A model generated the notes under the pieces. It searched no databases, was not told the DNA's origin, and saw nothing but the letters and a program-made list of their open reading frames with translations. This document shows positions 47,846 through 57,558 of a stretch of 64,000 nucleotides of DNA, in pieces; within the stretch, counting starts at the first letter, position 1; each line of letters starts with the position of its first letter. The DNA is taken from the NCBI RefSeq assembly GCF_021245725.1, contig NZ_JAJGSX010000001.1:744001-808000 (forward strand), given 5' to 3'. A program made the translations under genes and the position numbers. Origin of the DNA: Pseudonocardia sp. TRM90224 (GTDB lineage Bacteria; Actinomycetota; Actinomycetes; Mycobacteriales; Pseudonocardiaceae).

Positions 47846-50800
47846 ATGACCATCAACACGCACGTCCTGCCCCGCCGCGGTGACGCGGTCGAACCGCACG
47901 TCCCGGATCCGGGCGCGCTGGAGGCGCTGCGGAGGCTGCTGGAACTCCGGTCGGAGGACGTGCGGTCGGTCCTCGATTCACCGCACTCGGACCGCGAGCT
48001 CACGGAGGCGGCAACGGCGTACCTCGGCGGGGCGGCGAACCCGCTCGGCGCCGCGGTCGCGGTCTACGCCGCCACCTCAACCAGATCCGGCAACCGGGGC
48101 TTCGACAGCACCCTGCTCGCCGACGCGTGGATCGCCGAGCACGGCCTGGCATTCGCCGCCGCCGCGGTCGTCGAGCTCTCGACGATCCGGATCGCCGCGT
48201 CGGGTCCCGGCGAGGTGGGGGCACAGCGGTTCGGCATCGGTGGCTGGGATCCGACGCTCCAGGCGACAACCGTCCGCCGGGTGCTGGTCACCGCGAGCGA
48301 CGCGGACTACGCGGCCGCGGTCGAGGCGCTGGCCGAGCGACGCACGACCAGCATGCACCGCGAGTTGGGCGCCTTCCTCGTGCCCACCAGGACCGAGTGG
48401 GTCGACGAGGTCTGCGCCGAAGCCGCCGGCCGCATGTTCCGCGGCTCCAGCACGTTCCGGCTGTACTGCGCGATCAGCACCCAGCAGCAGCTCGAGTTGC
48501 TGCTACCCACGACAAGCGCCTCGGACGTGGCCCGCGACCCGGTCGTGCTGGCCACGCTCGTCAAGGCGGTCGGCGCGGCCGCGGTGGCCGCGATCACGGC
48601 ATGGCTGCCGCGGTTCGGCACCGACGACGTGCGACGTGCACTCGACGTGCTCGCCATCGTCGACTCCGACGAGTGCTTCACGTTCCTGCTCGAACAGGCC
48701 ACGGCGGGGCTCGGGGACGCCGCGTTGACATCGGCCGGCCGGCTGTTCCCCGCTCGGGCAATGCGGCTCCTCGCGGACGCGGTGGCGCGCGGCTCCGGCG
48801 ACGATCGGCTCGCGTTGCGACTGCGCGGGCTGGTGCTCGCCCATCCGGAGCTCGTCGCGGACGTGCTGCCGGAGCTGTCGCAACGCGCCGGCACTGTCGT
48901 CGAGGGCATGCGGAACCGCGGACCGCAACTGCCGGACGCGCCGGTCGAGGCGCTGCCCCGGGTTCTCGCCGACCCGCCATGGCTGCGCAGGAGGCGGGCG
49001 AACCCGGCAGTCGTGACCGGCCTCACCGCTCCCTACGTCGAGCAGCTGGTCTGGGCGCCCGGCGAGCAGGCCGAGTGGAGCGAGCCGCCGCGGTGGTTGC
49101 GCAACTCCCACCAGCACGACCACGACTGGGCGCCCGACATCGGCCGGCTACGCGATGGCGGAGCGTCCTACCAGGTGTTCCAAGTGCTCAGCGCGGCTCC
49201 GGTCGAGCTGCTGCGGCCGGTGGTGCCGGCGTGGCGGCCGGCGAAGGGATGGGCGGCCGGCATCGACGAGGTGCGGTTCGCCGCCTCACGGCTGGGGCTC
49301 GATGTGCTGCCGATCCTGCTGGCAGAGGCCCAGGAGTACCCGAAGGTCAGCGCCGGCGCGCTCCTGCCGTTCCTGAGCACCGACGTCGCGCTGCAGATGG
49401 CCGGGTGGCTCGGGCAGCTGCGGGCCGTGCGGCCGACGGCGAGCGCCTACTTCGCACGGCACGGTCTCGACGCCGCCCGCCTGGTGGTTCCGGCCGCGCT
49501 GGGGCCGACCGGACCGCTTCGGCGTGGGGCGGAGACGGCGCTGCGGATCGTTGCGACACGTCACGGCGCCGATGCCGTCCGAGCCGTGGCGGGCGAGTAC
49601 GGCATTGCTGCCACCGACGGCGTCGACAAGATCCTCGCGACCGACCCGATCGACCTCCTCCCCTCGAAGGTGCCGGCATCACCGAGCTGGGTGGAGCCGG
49701 TCGTCCTGCCGCAGCTGCTGCTGGCCGGCCGCGAGACCGCCGTGCCGACCGACGTGATGCCGCACGTCATCACCGCGCTCGCGCTGTGCGCACCGGGGAA
49801 CCCCTACGCCGGGGCCGAGCAGCTGCGCGAGACGTGCGACCCGGAATCGCTCGCCGCGGTCGGCCGCACCCTGTTCCAGCTGTGGAGGACCGTCGGCATG
49901 CCGTCGAAGGACGGTTGGGCGCTGGCTTCCCTAGGCCTCTCCGGCGACGACGCCACGGCCCGCATGCTCGCCCCGCTGATCGCCGCGTGGCCGGGCGAAG
50001 GTGGTCACATCCGCGCGGTCACCGGGGTCGACGTGCTGGCCGGCATCGGCACCGAGCCGGCGCTGATGCAGCTCGATCGGATCGCCCGCAAGGCGAAGTT
50101 CGCCGGGCTCAAGAAGCGGGCGCAGGAGAAGATCGTCGAGGTCGCGGAGGGGCTCGGGCTCACCGCCGAGCAGCTGGCCGACCGGCTCGTCCCCGACTTC
50201 GGCCTCGACACGGCCGGCACGATGACGCTCGACTACGGCCCCCGGTCGTTCACCGTCGGGTTCGACGAGCTGCTCAAGCCGTTCGTCACCGACAGCGCCG
50301 GCAAGCGCCTGAAGACCCTGCCCAAACCGGGCGCCAAGGACGACCCCGAGCTCGCTCCCGAGGCGCACAGGCGCTTCGCGACGCTGAAGAAGGACGTCCG
50401 CGCGATCGCGGCCGACCAGGTCGGCCGGCTCGAACTGGCCATGATCGGCGGCCGGCGGTGGACCGGCCGCGAGTTCACCGATCTCTTCGTGACGCACCCG
50501 CTGGTGGCGCACCTGGCCCGCCGGCTCGTCTGGGCCCGCTTCGAGAACGGTGCCGCGGTCACGACGTTCCGCGTGGCAGAGGACGGCACCCTCGCCGACA
50601 TCGACGACAAGACCGCAACGATCCCGGACGACGCCGAGATCGGCATCGTGCACCCGGTGCACGTCCCGGACGAGCTGGCGACCTGGACGGAGACGTTCGC
50701 CGACTACGCGATCCTGCAACCGTTCCCGCAGCTCGGACGGGCCGCGTTCACCGTCGGGCCGGACGGCCTGGCCGCGGAGCTGAAACAGTTCGACGGGATC

Positions 50801-51046
50801 ACGGTGCCGACCGGCCGCGTCCTCGCGCTGCTGCGCCGCGGGTGGGAGCGCGGCGCACCGCAGGACGCCGGGATGATCGGCGAGATCTCGAACGGCGCCA
50901 CCACGATCGACCTCGACCCCGGGTTCATCACGGGCGATGTGAACTACTTCCCCGAACAGAAGATCAGCCGCATCACCGTCCCACCCGGGCTCGGCGACGT
51001 CGCCGTCTCCGAACTGCTCACCGACCTCACGGAGCTCCTTCGATGA
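47846..51046 (+). CDS. DUF4132 protein (MolR/YehI-like), copy 2
   Basis: A 1066-residue paralog of the previous gene over its full length, with the same order: NTHVLPRRGDAVEPHVP, helical repeats, the PVELLRPVVPAWRP block, and DUF4132 (LADRLVPDFGLDTAGTMTLDYGPRSFTVGFDELLKPFV, RRWTGREFTDLFVTHPLVAHLARRLVWARF). The DUF4132 part is almost identical between the copies, while the N-terminal repeats have diverged. Such a pattern suits a fixed machine contact plus a variable recognition part. Its stop overlaps the MoxR start by ATGA (51043-51046). ATG at 47846 follows CGGGGGAA. Confidence 0.88.
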   Translation: MTINTHVLPRRGDAVEPHVPDPGALEALRRLLELRSEDVRSVLDSPHSDRELTEAATAYLGGAANPLGAAVAVYAATSTRSGNRGFDSTLLADAWIAEHGLAFAAAAVVELSTIRIAASGPGEVGAQRFGIGGWDPTLQATTVRRVLVTASDADYAAAVEALAERRTTSMHRELGAFLVPTRTEWVDEVCAEAAGRMFRGSSTFRLYCAISTQQQLELLLPTTSASDVARDPVVLATLVKAVGAAAVAAITAWLPRFGTDDVRRALDVLAIVDSDECFTFLLEQATAGLGDAALTSAGRLFPARAMRLLADAVARGSGDDRLALRLRGLVLAHPELVADVLPELSQRAGTVVEGMRNRGPQLPDAPVEALPRVLADPPWLRRRRANPAVVTGLTAPYVEQLVWAPGEQAEWSEPPRWLRNSHQHDHDWAPDIGRLRDGGASYQVFQVLSAAPVELLRPVVPAWRPAKGWAAGIDEVRFAASRLGLDVLPILLAEAQEYPKVSAGALLPFLSTDVALQMAGWLGQLRAVRPTASAYFARHGLDAARLVVPAALGPTGPLRRGAETALRIVATRHGADAVRAVAGEYGIAATDGVDKILATDPIDLLPSKVPASPSWVEPVVLPQLLLAGRETAVPTDVMPHVITALALCAPGNPYAGAEQLRETCDPESLAAVGRTLFQLWRTVGMPSKDGWALASLGLSGDDATARMLAPLIAAWPGEGGHIRAVTGVDVLAGIGTEPALMQLDRIARKAKFAGLKKRAQEKIVEVAEGLGLTAEQLADRLVPDFGLDTAGTMTLDYGPRSFTVGFDELLKPFVTDSAGKRLKTLPKPGAKDDPELAPEAHRRFATLKKDVRAIAADQVGRLELAMIGGRRWTGREFTDLFVTHPLVAHLARRLVWARFENGAAVTTFRVAEDGTLADIDDKTATIPDDAEIGIVHPVHVPDELATWTETFADYAILQPFPQLGRAAFTVGPDGLAAELKQFDGITVPTGRVLALLRRGWERGAPQDAGMIGEISNGATTIDLDPGFITGDVNYFPEQKISRITVPPGLGDVAVSELLTDLTELLR

Positions 51047-52119
51047 CCACCACCGAGCACCTGCAGCGCCCGCCGGCCGAGGTCCGGTTCGCCGACGAGC
51101 TGGCCAGGCTGCGGGCCGCCGACACCGCACCGCGCCCGCCCGGCTGGGCGCTGAGCCTCGACGCCGCGCGGCGGTTCGTCGTCGGCGACCCGGCCGCCGG
51201 GGTGAGCCGAAAGTTCGTCGGTGATCCCTCGCTCGTCGACCGCTCGCTCGTGACGCTGGCGACGAGCCGGGGGCTCATGCTCGTCGGCGAGCCGGGCACG
51301 GCGAAGTCGCTGCTCTCCGAGCTGATCACGGCCGCGGTGAGCGGCGATTCGACGCTGACGATCCAGGGTGGGGCGGCGACCAGCGAGGATCAGATCAAGT
51401 ACTCGTGGAACTACGCGTTGCTGGTCTCGGAGGGCCCGTCGACCCGCTCGCTCGTGCCCGCGCCGATGCTGCGCGGGATGGCGGCGGGCGCGGTGGTGCG
51501 GTTCGAGGAGATCACCCGCTGCCCGCTGGAGGTGCAGGACTCCCTGCTCTCGCTGCTCTCCGAGCGCGTCGTCGCGATCCCGGAGCTGCCGGGGACCGAC
51601 GGCATGGTGTTCGCGCGCGAGGGTTTCAACGTGATCGCCACGGCCAACACGCGCGACCGCGGCGTCAACGAGATGAGCACGGCGCTCAAGCGCCGGTTCA
51701 ACTTCGAGACCGTCTTCCCGATCGCCGACCACGCGACCGAGCTGGCGCTGGTCGAGACGGAGGCCGGGCGGCTGCTGGAGCGCTCCGGCGTGAGCGTGCC
51801 GCAACGCCGGGACGTGCTGGAAGTGCTGGTGACGGCGTTCCGCGAGCTGCGGGAGGGGGTCGGCGGCGACCGGCTCTCCACGGTCATGAGCACCGCGGAG
51901 GCGGTCACCGTCGCGCACGCGGTCGGCCTGCGCGGCTGGTACCTGCGCGGCGAGCCGGGCACGGCGGCCGACGTCGTGGCCTGCCTCGCCGGCACCGCGG
52001 CCAAGGACAATGCGGAGGACCTCCAGCGGCTCCGGCGCTACCTGGAGCAACGCGCCGCACGCCGGCACGGGGAGCAGTGGGTGGAGCTGCACAACGCGCG
52101 CCACCTGCTGCCGGGGTGA
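51043..52119 (+). CDS. MoxR-type AAA+ ATPase (YehL-like)
   Basis: A 358-residue AAA+ ATPase of the MoxR branch. Walker A is GEPGTAKS (82-89), Walker B is GAVVRFEEITRC, sensor 1 is IATANTRDRGVNEMS, and an arginine-finger segment ALKRRFNFETVFPI follows, as in this branch. MoxR ATPases form rings that remodel or load cofactors into partners carrying a VWA domain, and a VWA gene lies two genes downstream. Gene order matches E. coli yehL. Coupled by ATGA to DUF4132 copy 2 and by GTGA to the DUF5682 gene. Confidence 0.92.
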   Translation: MTTTEHLQRPPAEVRFADELARLRAADTAPRPPGWALSLDAARRFVVGDPAAGVSRKFVGDPSLVDRSLVTLATSRGLMLVGEPGTAKSLLSELITAAVSGDSTLTIQGGAATSEDQIKYSWNYALLVSEGPSTRSLVPAPMLRGMAAGAVVRFEEITRCPLEVQDSLLSLLSERVVAIPELPGTDGMVFAREGFNVIATANTRDRGVNEMSTALKRRFNFETVFPIADHATELALVETEAGRLLERSGVSVPQRRDVLEVLVTAFRELREGVGGDRLSTVMSTAEAVTVAHAVGLRGWYLRGEPGTAADVVACLAGTAAKDNAEDLQRLRRYLEQRAARRHGEQWVELHNARHLLPG

Positions 52120-54386
52120 CGGCCACTGGCGGCGGCCGGCTGGAGATCATCGGCGTCCGCCACCACAGCCCCGCCTGCGCCCAGCTCGTCCGCGAGCGGA
52201 TCACGGCGCTGCGACCGGCATTCGTGCTGGTGGAGGGGCCGTCCGACATCAACGGCCGGCTCGCCGAGCTCCGGCTGGGCCACACGCTGCCCGTCGCGGT
52301 GTTCAGCTACCTCCGCGTGGAGAACGGCACCCGCGCGTCGTGGACCCCGTTCTGCGACCACTCCCCGGAGTGGATCGCGCTGACCGAGGGGCACGCGGCC
52401 GGCGCGGACGTCCGGTTCATCGACCTGCCGGCGTGGCACCCCGCGTTCGCCGACCGGACGAACCGGTACGCCGACGCGGAGCAGCGCTACGCCGACGCCG
52501 TCGACCGGCTCTGCCAGGAGTTCGCGATCGACAACTCCGACGCGCTGTGGGACCACCTCGTCGAGACCGGGCCCGACGGTGACCTCGGCGAGCGCCTCGC
52601 GATCTACTTCGACGGCGTGCGCGGCGACGCGACGGCGGGCGCCTCCGACCAGGCCCGCGAGGCGTACATGGCCAGGTGGATCCGGGCTGCGCTGGCCGAG
52701 GCACCTCCCGGGGCCGGCCCGGTGCTCGTCGTCTGCGGCGGGTTCCACCGCCCGGCGCTGCTGGCTGCTGCCGAGCGGCCCGAGCCCGGCTGGCCGGAGG
52801 TGCCCGCCCCGCCCGAGGGCGCGGTCGGGGGCAGCTACCTCGTGCCGTACTCGCACCGGCGGCTCGACGCCTTCGAGGGCTACCAGTCCGGGCTCCCCTC
52901 CCCCGGCTTCTACCAGCGGCTTTGGGACGAGGGTGCGGAGTCGGCCGCGGCCTGGCTGATGGACTCGGTGGTCGCCCGGCTGCGACGCCGGAAGCAGCAC
53001 GTCTCCACCGCGCACGTCATCGCCGCGACCACGCAGGCGCGCGCGCTCGCCGCCGTCCGCGGGCACCGGCACCCCGCCCGCACCGACGTGCTCGATGCGC
53101 TGGTGTCCACGCTCGTCGCGGAGGGCCTGGAGGAGCGGCTGCCGTGGACCGTCCGCAACCCGCAGCTCGCGGGCGCGCACCCGGTCGTGGCCGAGATGGT
53201 CGCGGCGCTGACCGGCGACCGCACCGGGCGGCTGGCGCCCGGCACCCCGCATCCGCCGCTGCCGGCCGCGGTCGATGCCGAGCTGGCCGCGCTCGGGCTC
53301 GACGGCCGCGGACCGCTCGCACTCGATCTCACCGCGGAGGACGGTCTGCTGCGCAGCCGCGTGCTGCACCGGCTGCGGGTCCTGCGGGTGCCAGGGTTCG
53401 AGCGGACGAGCGGTCCGCGCAGCGGACGTGATCCCGTCGCCCGCGAGGAGTGGCGGCTCACCCCGTCCGACCTGCGGCTCTCCGCGCTGATCGAGGCCGC
53501 GGCCTTCGGCGCGACGCTCGCCGACGCCGCCGAGCACGCGCTCGCCGAGCGGGTCGTCGAGGCACGCGGCGACGTCGCTGTGCTGGCGAGCGTGCTGTTC
53601 GACGCCGTGCTGTGCGGGACCGGCGCGCTCGCGGGTCGGGTCGGCCCGCTGATCGCCGCCGCGGTCGCCGACACCAGCGACGTCCCGGCGCTCGGTGCGG
53701 CGCTGGCCTCGGTACTCGGGCTGTGGCGGCACGACCGGCTGCTCGGCGCGGCCGGCGACCCCGGGCTCGCCGGGATCGTCGATGCGGCAGCTCGGCGCCT
53801 GGTCTGGCTGCTCGAGGGCATCCGCGGTGGACCGCAACCGGCCGATCCCGGACGGCTGGCCGCCGTCGTGGCGTTGCGCGACGCCGTGCGCCACGCGGCC
53901 GGGGTGCTGACCGTCGACCGGGCCGACGTGGTCGCGATGGCCGGCCGGATCGGCCCTGAGGTGCCGCCCGATCTGCGGGGGGCGGCCGCCGGCCTGCGCT
54001 GGTCGCTCGGCGAACCGGCCGAACCGGCCGAACTGGATGTCCCGTGGGCGCCGAAGATCGTCGGCGACTGGCTGGCCGGGCTGTTCGCGCTGGCCAGGGA
54101 GGAGGTGCTCACCACCCCGTCGCTGGTGGCGACCCTCGACGACCTCGTCGGCGAGCTGACGGACGCCGATTTCCTGGTCGCGCTGCCGGCACTGCGGCAG
54201 GCGTTCGAGTTCTTCCCGCCGCGCGAGCGCGCGCAGTTCGCCGAGCTGCTGCTGAACCGCCGTGGCCACCAGGGGGACGGGCGGGCGCTGCTGCGCACGA
54301 CGGTCGACCCGCTGCTCCTGGCCGAGGCCGCGGCGTTGGAACACGCGGTCGACGAGATCCTCACGAGGGAAGGGTTGCTGCCGTGA
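52116..54386 (+). CDS. DUF5682 family protein (YehM-like)
   Basis: A 756-residue protein. The N-terminal half has a conserved start LEIIGVRHHSPACAQLVRERITALRPAFVLVEGPSDI, then VAVFSYLRVENG and RFIDLPAWHP. This fold-like region (about 1-260) recalls TraB/ChaN-type domains with conserved His and Glu, but I see no established activity. The C-terminal half is helical (ALIEAAAFGATLADAAEHALAER, LAGLFALAREEVLTTPSLVATLDDLVGELTDADFLVALPALRQAFEFFPPRER). It corresponds to E. coli yehM in the same position between the ATPase and VWA genes. Both ends overlap neighbours by GTGA. Confidence 0.85.
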   Translation: MTATGGGRLEIIGVRHHSPACAQLVRERITALRPAFVLVEGPSDINGRLAELRLGHTLPVAVFSYLRVENGTRASWTPFCDHSPEWIALTEGHAAGADVRFIDLPAWHPAFADRTNRYADAEQRYADAVDRLCQEFAIDNSDALWDHLVETGPDGDLGERLAIYFDGVRGDATAGASDQAREAYMARWIRAALAEAPPGAGPVLVVCGGFHRPALLAAAERPEPGWPEVPAPPEGAVGGSYLVPYSHRRLDAFEGYQSGLPSPGFYQRLWDEGAESAAAWLMDSVVARLRRRKQHVSTAHVIAATTQARALAAVRGHRHPARTDVLDALVSTLVAEGLEERLPWTVRNPQLAGAHPVVAEMVAALTGDRTGRLAPGTPHPPLPAAVDAELAALGLDGRGPLALDLTAEDGLLRSRVLHRLRVLRVPGFERTSGPRSGRDPVAREEWRLTPSDLRLSALIEAAAFGATLADAAEHALAERVVEARGDVAVLASVLFDAVLCGTGALAGRVGPLIAAAVADTSDVPALGAALASVLGLWRHDRLLGAAGDPGLAGIVDAAARRLVWLLEGIRGGPQPADPGRLAAVVALRDAVRHAAGVLTVDRADVVAMAGRIGPEVPPDLRGAAAGLRWSLGEPAEPAELDVPWAPKIVGDWLAGLFALAREEVLTTPSLVATLDDLVGELTDADFLVALPALRQAFEFFPPRERAQFAELLLNRRGHQGDGRALLRTTVDPLLLAEAAALEHAVDEILTREGLLP

Positions 54387-55501
54387 CCGACCCGACGCTG
54401 GAGCGGTGGCGGCTCGTGCTCGGTGAGCCGGGAGCGAGGTGCGCACCGGCCGGGCTCCCGGCCGACGCCGCGGCGCGTGATGCCGCGCTCGACTGGCTCT
54501 ACGGGCGCGATCCCGAACTGGCCCGTCGTGGGGTCCGCACGGGCGGCGACGCCCCGTCGCTGGTCACGGCCGTCGACTGGCTCGACGACGTGCACCGGCT
54601 CTTCCCCAAGGAGACGATCGAGCGGCTGGAGCGCGACGCCGTCGAGCGCTACGGGATCGAGGAGATCGTCACGGATCCGGCCGTGCTGGAGCGGGTCGAG
54701 CCGAATTCCGCGCTGCTGCGTGCCGTGCTGCGCACGAAGCACCTGATGAACCCGGAGCTGCTGGACATGGCCCGGCGGATCATCGCCTCCGTGGTGCGGC
54801 AGCTGCTCGAACAGCTCGCCACGGAGGTGCGGACCAGCGTCGCGGGACCGCGGCTGCGGCGGCCGAGCCTGGTGCCGAACTCGCGGAACTTCGATTTCCA
54901 CGCCACCCTGCGGGCCAACCTCCGCCGCTACGACCCCGAGCTGCGGCGCATCGCGATCGAGCGGCCGAAGTTCGTCTCCCGGTCCCGGCGGCACGTCGAG
55001 CGGTGGCAGCTCGTGCTGCTCGTCGACCAATCCGGTTCGATGGTCGGCTCGGTGATCCACGCGGCCGTCACGGCGGCCTGCCTGTGGTCGGTGCCGGGCC
55101 TGCGCACGCATCTCGTCGCGTTCGATACGGCGGTGGTCGATCTCACCGACGACGTCGCCGACCCGGTCGAGCTGCTGATGCGGGTGCAGCTGGGCGGCGG
55201 GACCGACATCGCGAACGCCGTCGAGTACGGGGCCGGGTTGATCGACAACCCGCGGCGGGCCATCGTCGCGGTGATCTCCGACTTCTACGAGGGCGGCAGC
55301 GAGGCATCGCTGGTCAGGCGGGTGCGCTCGCTCGTCGAGCAGGGCACCACCGTGATCGGGTTGGCCGCACTCGACACCGAGGCGAACCCGGACTACGACC
55401 GCGGCACGGCCGCCCGGCTCGTCGAGGCCGGGGCGCACGTCGGCGCCATGACACCGGGCGAGCTGGCCGCGTTCGTCGCCGATTGCCTTGCGGGCCGGTG
55501 A
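54383..55501 (+). CDS. VWA domain protein (YehP-like)
   Basis: A 372-residue protein with a helical N-terminal half (LVTAVDWLDDVHRLFPKETIERLERDAVERYGIEEIV) and a C-terminal von Willebrand factor A domain. The metal site is complete: Asp215-x-Ser217-x-Ser219 in LLVDQSGSM, Thr in LGGGTDIANAV, and Asp in VAVISDFYEGG. VWA proteins paired with MoxR ATPases act as the adaptor that binds client or metal. The GTG start overlaps the DUF5682 stop (54383-54386). It corresponds to E. coli yehP. Confidence 0.9.
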   Translation: MTDPTLERWRLVLGEPGARCAPAGLPADAAARDAALDWLYGRDPELARRGVRTGGDAPSLVTAVDWLDDVHRLFPKETIERLERDAVERYGIEEIVTDPAVLERVEPNSALLRAVLRTKHLMNPELLDMARRIIASVVRQLLEQLATEVRTSVAGPRLRRPSLVPNSRNFDFHATLRANLRRYDPELRRIAIERPKFVSRSRRHVERWQLVLLVDQSGSMVGSVIHAAVTAACLWSVPGLRTHLVAFDTAVVDLTDDVADPVELLMRVQLGGGTDIANAVEYGAGLIDNPRRAIVAVISDFYEGGSEASLVRRVRSLVEQGTTVIGLAALDTEANPDYDRGTAARLVEAGAHVGAMTPGELAAFVADCLAGR

Positions 55502-55508
55502 CGCGCCG

Positions 55509-57365
55509 ATGACACCCCAGCGGACCGACCTGCTCGGGCTCACCCCCGACATGCTGGCTGCGTTGGCCAACCGCGGGCTGGTCAAGCGCGCGACGAAGGA
55601 CATCGAGGCCGGCACCGGGCCCGTCATCTCGATGGACGGCGACACGCTGGTGGCGACGTTCCCCGACTCGGTGGTGACGACGCTGCCCGCCGGCCGCGGA
55701 CTCGACGGGGCGAGCTGCAGCTGCGGCGCATCGATGTGCCGGCACCGGATCGGGCTCGTGCTGGCCTACCAGCGCTCGGCGGAACCGGCGGCCGAGGCGT
55801 TCACACCGTGGTCGCCCGGCGACATCGACGACGACGCGCTCATCGCAGCCTTCGGGGCCCGCACGGTGACGGCCGCGCGCCGGCTGGGCGGCGCCGGGCT
55901 CGCCGCGACCGTCCGGTGGCCCTCGGCAGACGACCCGGTGGCCACCGTCGCGCTGCCCTCCTGCACCGTCCGCTTCCTCGTTCCCGGACGCCTGGAGTTC
56001 GTCGACACCGATGCCGCGGCGGCCGTGCGCGGCCAGATGATCGTGCTGGCCGTGTGGGCCTGCCGGGAGCCGCAGGTCGAAAAGGCCCAGGTCGAGCCGG
56101 TCGGAGTGGCGCCGGGGACGCTCGCGGCCGTCGAGCTGGCCGGCGAGGTGCTCACGATCGGTGTGGCGAACGCCGGGCCGGAGCTGGCCGCACACGTGCG
56201 CCGGGTGCGTGCCGACCTCGACGCGCACAACCTGCGCTGGCCCGTCGCGGCGCTCGACGAGCTGGGCGAGCAGCTGGCTGCCTACGCGGAACGCCGGGCC
56301 GCGCACTCGACGGCACGGGTGGCCGAGCTGATCAGCGAGCTGCACGTGCGCCACCGCGTCGGCGGGCGCCCCGCGTCGGCCCCGCGGGTGCTGGGCACCG
56401 AGGAGGCCGCCGAGACCCCGCTGCGGCAGATCCGGCTGGTGAGCCTCGGCTGCCGGCTGCTCGACGCGCACACCGCGCAGGTGTTCCTCGCCGACCCGAC
56501 CGGCGACTCCGTGCTCGTCCTGGAACGGCGCTGGGAACCCGGGGCCGACAACAAGACGGGGCCCGCGCTCGCGTCGCGGCGGCTCGCCGGTTCGACGCTC
56601 GGCGCGCTCGCCCGCTCCAACGTGGTGACGGCGTCGGCGGTGCGCAGCGCCACCCGGCGAGTGCGCATCGGGACGAGTCGGGTCGCCGCCACGTCCATCA
56701 CGCCGGTCGGCACCGCGTGGACGGCGCTCGTCACCACCGACTACGCCGAGCTGTCGGAGCGGCTCGCCGCCCGGCCGCCGCGGTTCGTGCGGCCGCGGCT
56801 GGAGGCCGAGTCGGTGCACGTGCTGGAGATCGCCGAGCTGCGTGACGTGGCCTATTTCCCCGGCGCGCAACGCCTCGACGCCCTGGTCGCCGACCGGAGC
56901 GGCACAACGGCCGTCGTGTCGGTGGACCACCGCGCGTGGGCGCCGGGAGCGCTCGACGCCGTCGCCGCGGCGTTGGCGGACGCGCCGCGAGCGGTCAGCG
57001 GCTCCGTCCGGCGTGCCAACGGGGTGCTCACCGTCGACCCGATCGCGCTGCTGACCGGTTCGGGCGTGGTCGTGCCCGACCTCACGGCGCCGACACGCAC
57101 CCGGATCGGCCATGGGGTCGACACCCGCGACCCGTTGACGGCCGTCATCGACGCTGCAACCGGCGTGCTGGCCGACGCCGCACACCACGGCCTCACGAAC
57201 CTGCCCCGCGGATACGGCGAGCGCGTCCGTGCCGCGGCGGCCGAGCTGGACCGGCACGCGCTGCGGACGGCGGGCGCGGCGCTGGTGGCGTTCGCCGCGG
57301 AGCCCTCGGTGCCGGCGTGGGTGGCGGCGCACGTACGACTGGTGCTGACGGCGGAGTACCGCTAG
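55509..57365 (+). CDS. SWIM zinc-finger protein (YehQ-like)
   Basis: A 618-residue protein. A SWIM zinc finger is near the N-terminus: Cys70-x-Cys72-x4-Cys77-x-His79 in GASCSCGASMCRHRIGLV. This CxC...CxH motif binds zinc and mediates protein or DNA contacts. The rest has no named domain but is rich in beta strands (TPLRQIRLVSLGCRLLDAHTAQVFLADPTGDSVLVLERRWEPG) with Ala-rich helices at the end. It is the last gene of the block, starting 7 bases after the VWA stop, and corresponds to E. coli yehQ. Repeats A5 and B2 follow. Confidence 0.88.
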   Translation: MTPQRTDLLGLTPDMLAALANRGLVKRATKDIEAGTGPVISMDGDTLVATFPDSVVTTLPAGRGLDGASCSCGASMCRHRIGLVLAYQRSAEPAAEAFTPWSPGDIDDDALIAAFGARTVTAARRLGGAGLAATVRWPSADDPVATVALPSCTVRFLVPGRLEFVDTDAAAAVRGQMIVLAVWACREPQVEKAQVEPVGVAPGTLAAVELAGEVLTIGVANAGPELAAHVRRVRADLDAHNLRWPVAALDELGEQLAAYAERRAAHSTARVAELISELHVRHRVGGRPASAPRVLGTEEAAETPLRQIRLVSLGCRLLDAHTAQVFLADPTGDSVLVLERRWEPGADNKTGPALASRRLAGSTLGALARSNVVTASAVRSATRRVRIGTSRVAATSITPVGTAWTALVTTDYAELSERLAARPPRFVRPRLEAESVHVLEIAELRDVAYFPGAQRLDALVADRSGTTAVVSVDHRAWAPGALDAVAAALADAPRAVSGSVRRANGVLTVDPIALLTGSGVVVPDLTAPTRTRIGHGVDTRDPLTAVIDAATGVLADAAHHGLTNLPRGYGERVRAAAAELDRHALRTAGAALVAFAAEPSVPAWVAAHVRLVLTAEYR

Positions 57366-57393
57366 CCGGGCCGCCCCGCCCACCTCGCGCAAC

Positions 57394-57465
57394 CAAACTC
57401 CCCACCGTTTTGGGCACTTGCGCGCCGATTTGGCGCGCATCCGCCCAAACGGTGGGGAAGTTTGG
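57394..57465. repeat. Family A palindromic repeat, copy A5
   Basis: CCAAACTCCCCACCGTTTTG at the left and CAAACGGTGGGGAAGTTTGG at the right, with inner GCGCGCC-GATTT-GGCGCGC as in A3. The right arm has lost one A. It lies 28 bases after the SWIM gene stop. Confidence 0.9.
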
Positions 57466-57499
57466 TCAGCAGTGGCCGGTGGATGTATGCGTTGCGCAC

Positions 57500-57558
57500 G
57501 AGGGCAGCAAAGCCACTTTCCGGCCCTCACAGGGCAGGAAAGTGGCTTTCCTGCCCTC
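57500..57558. repeat. Family B palindromic repeat, copy B2
   Basis: A 59-base hairpin with arms GAGGGCAGCAAAGCCACTTT and AAAGTGGCTTTCCTGCCCTC around CCGGCCCTCACAGGGC. Differences from B1 lie at the mismatched arm position and in the loop. Together with A5 it occupies most of the 295-base gap before the LuxR-type gene; the remaining 102 bases hold the presumed promoter. Confidence 0.9.

Noticed and set aside
44513..47899. An 1128-codon open frame on the minus strand
   Set aside because: It is the antisense image of DUF4132 copy 1, with no domain and no ribosome site.
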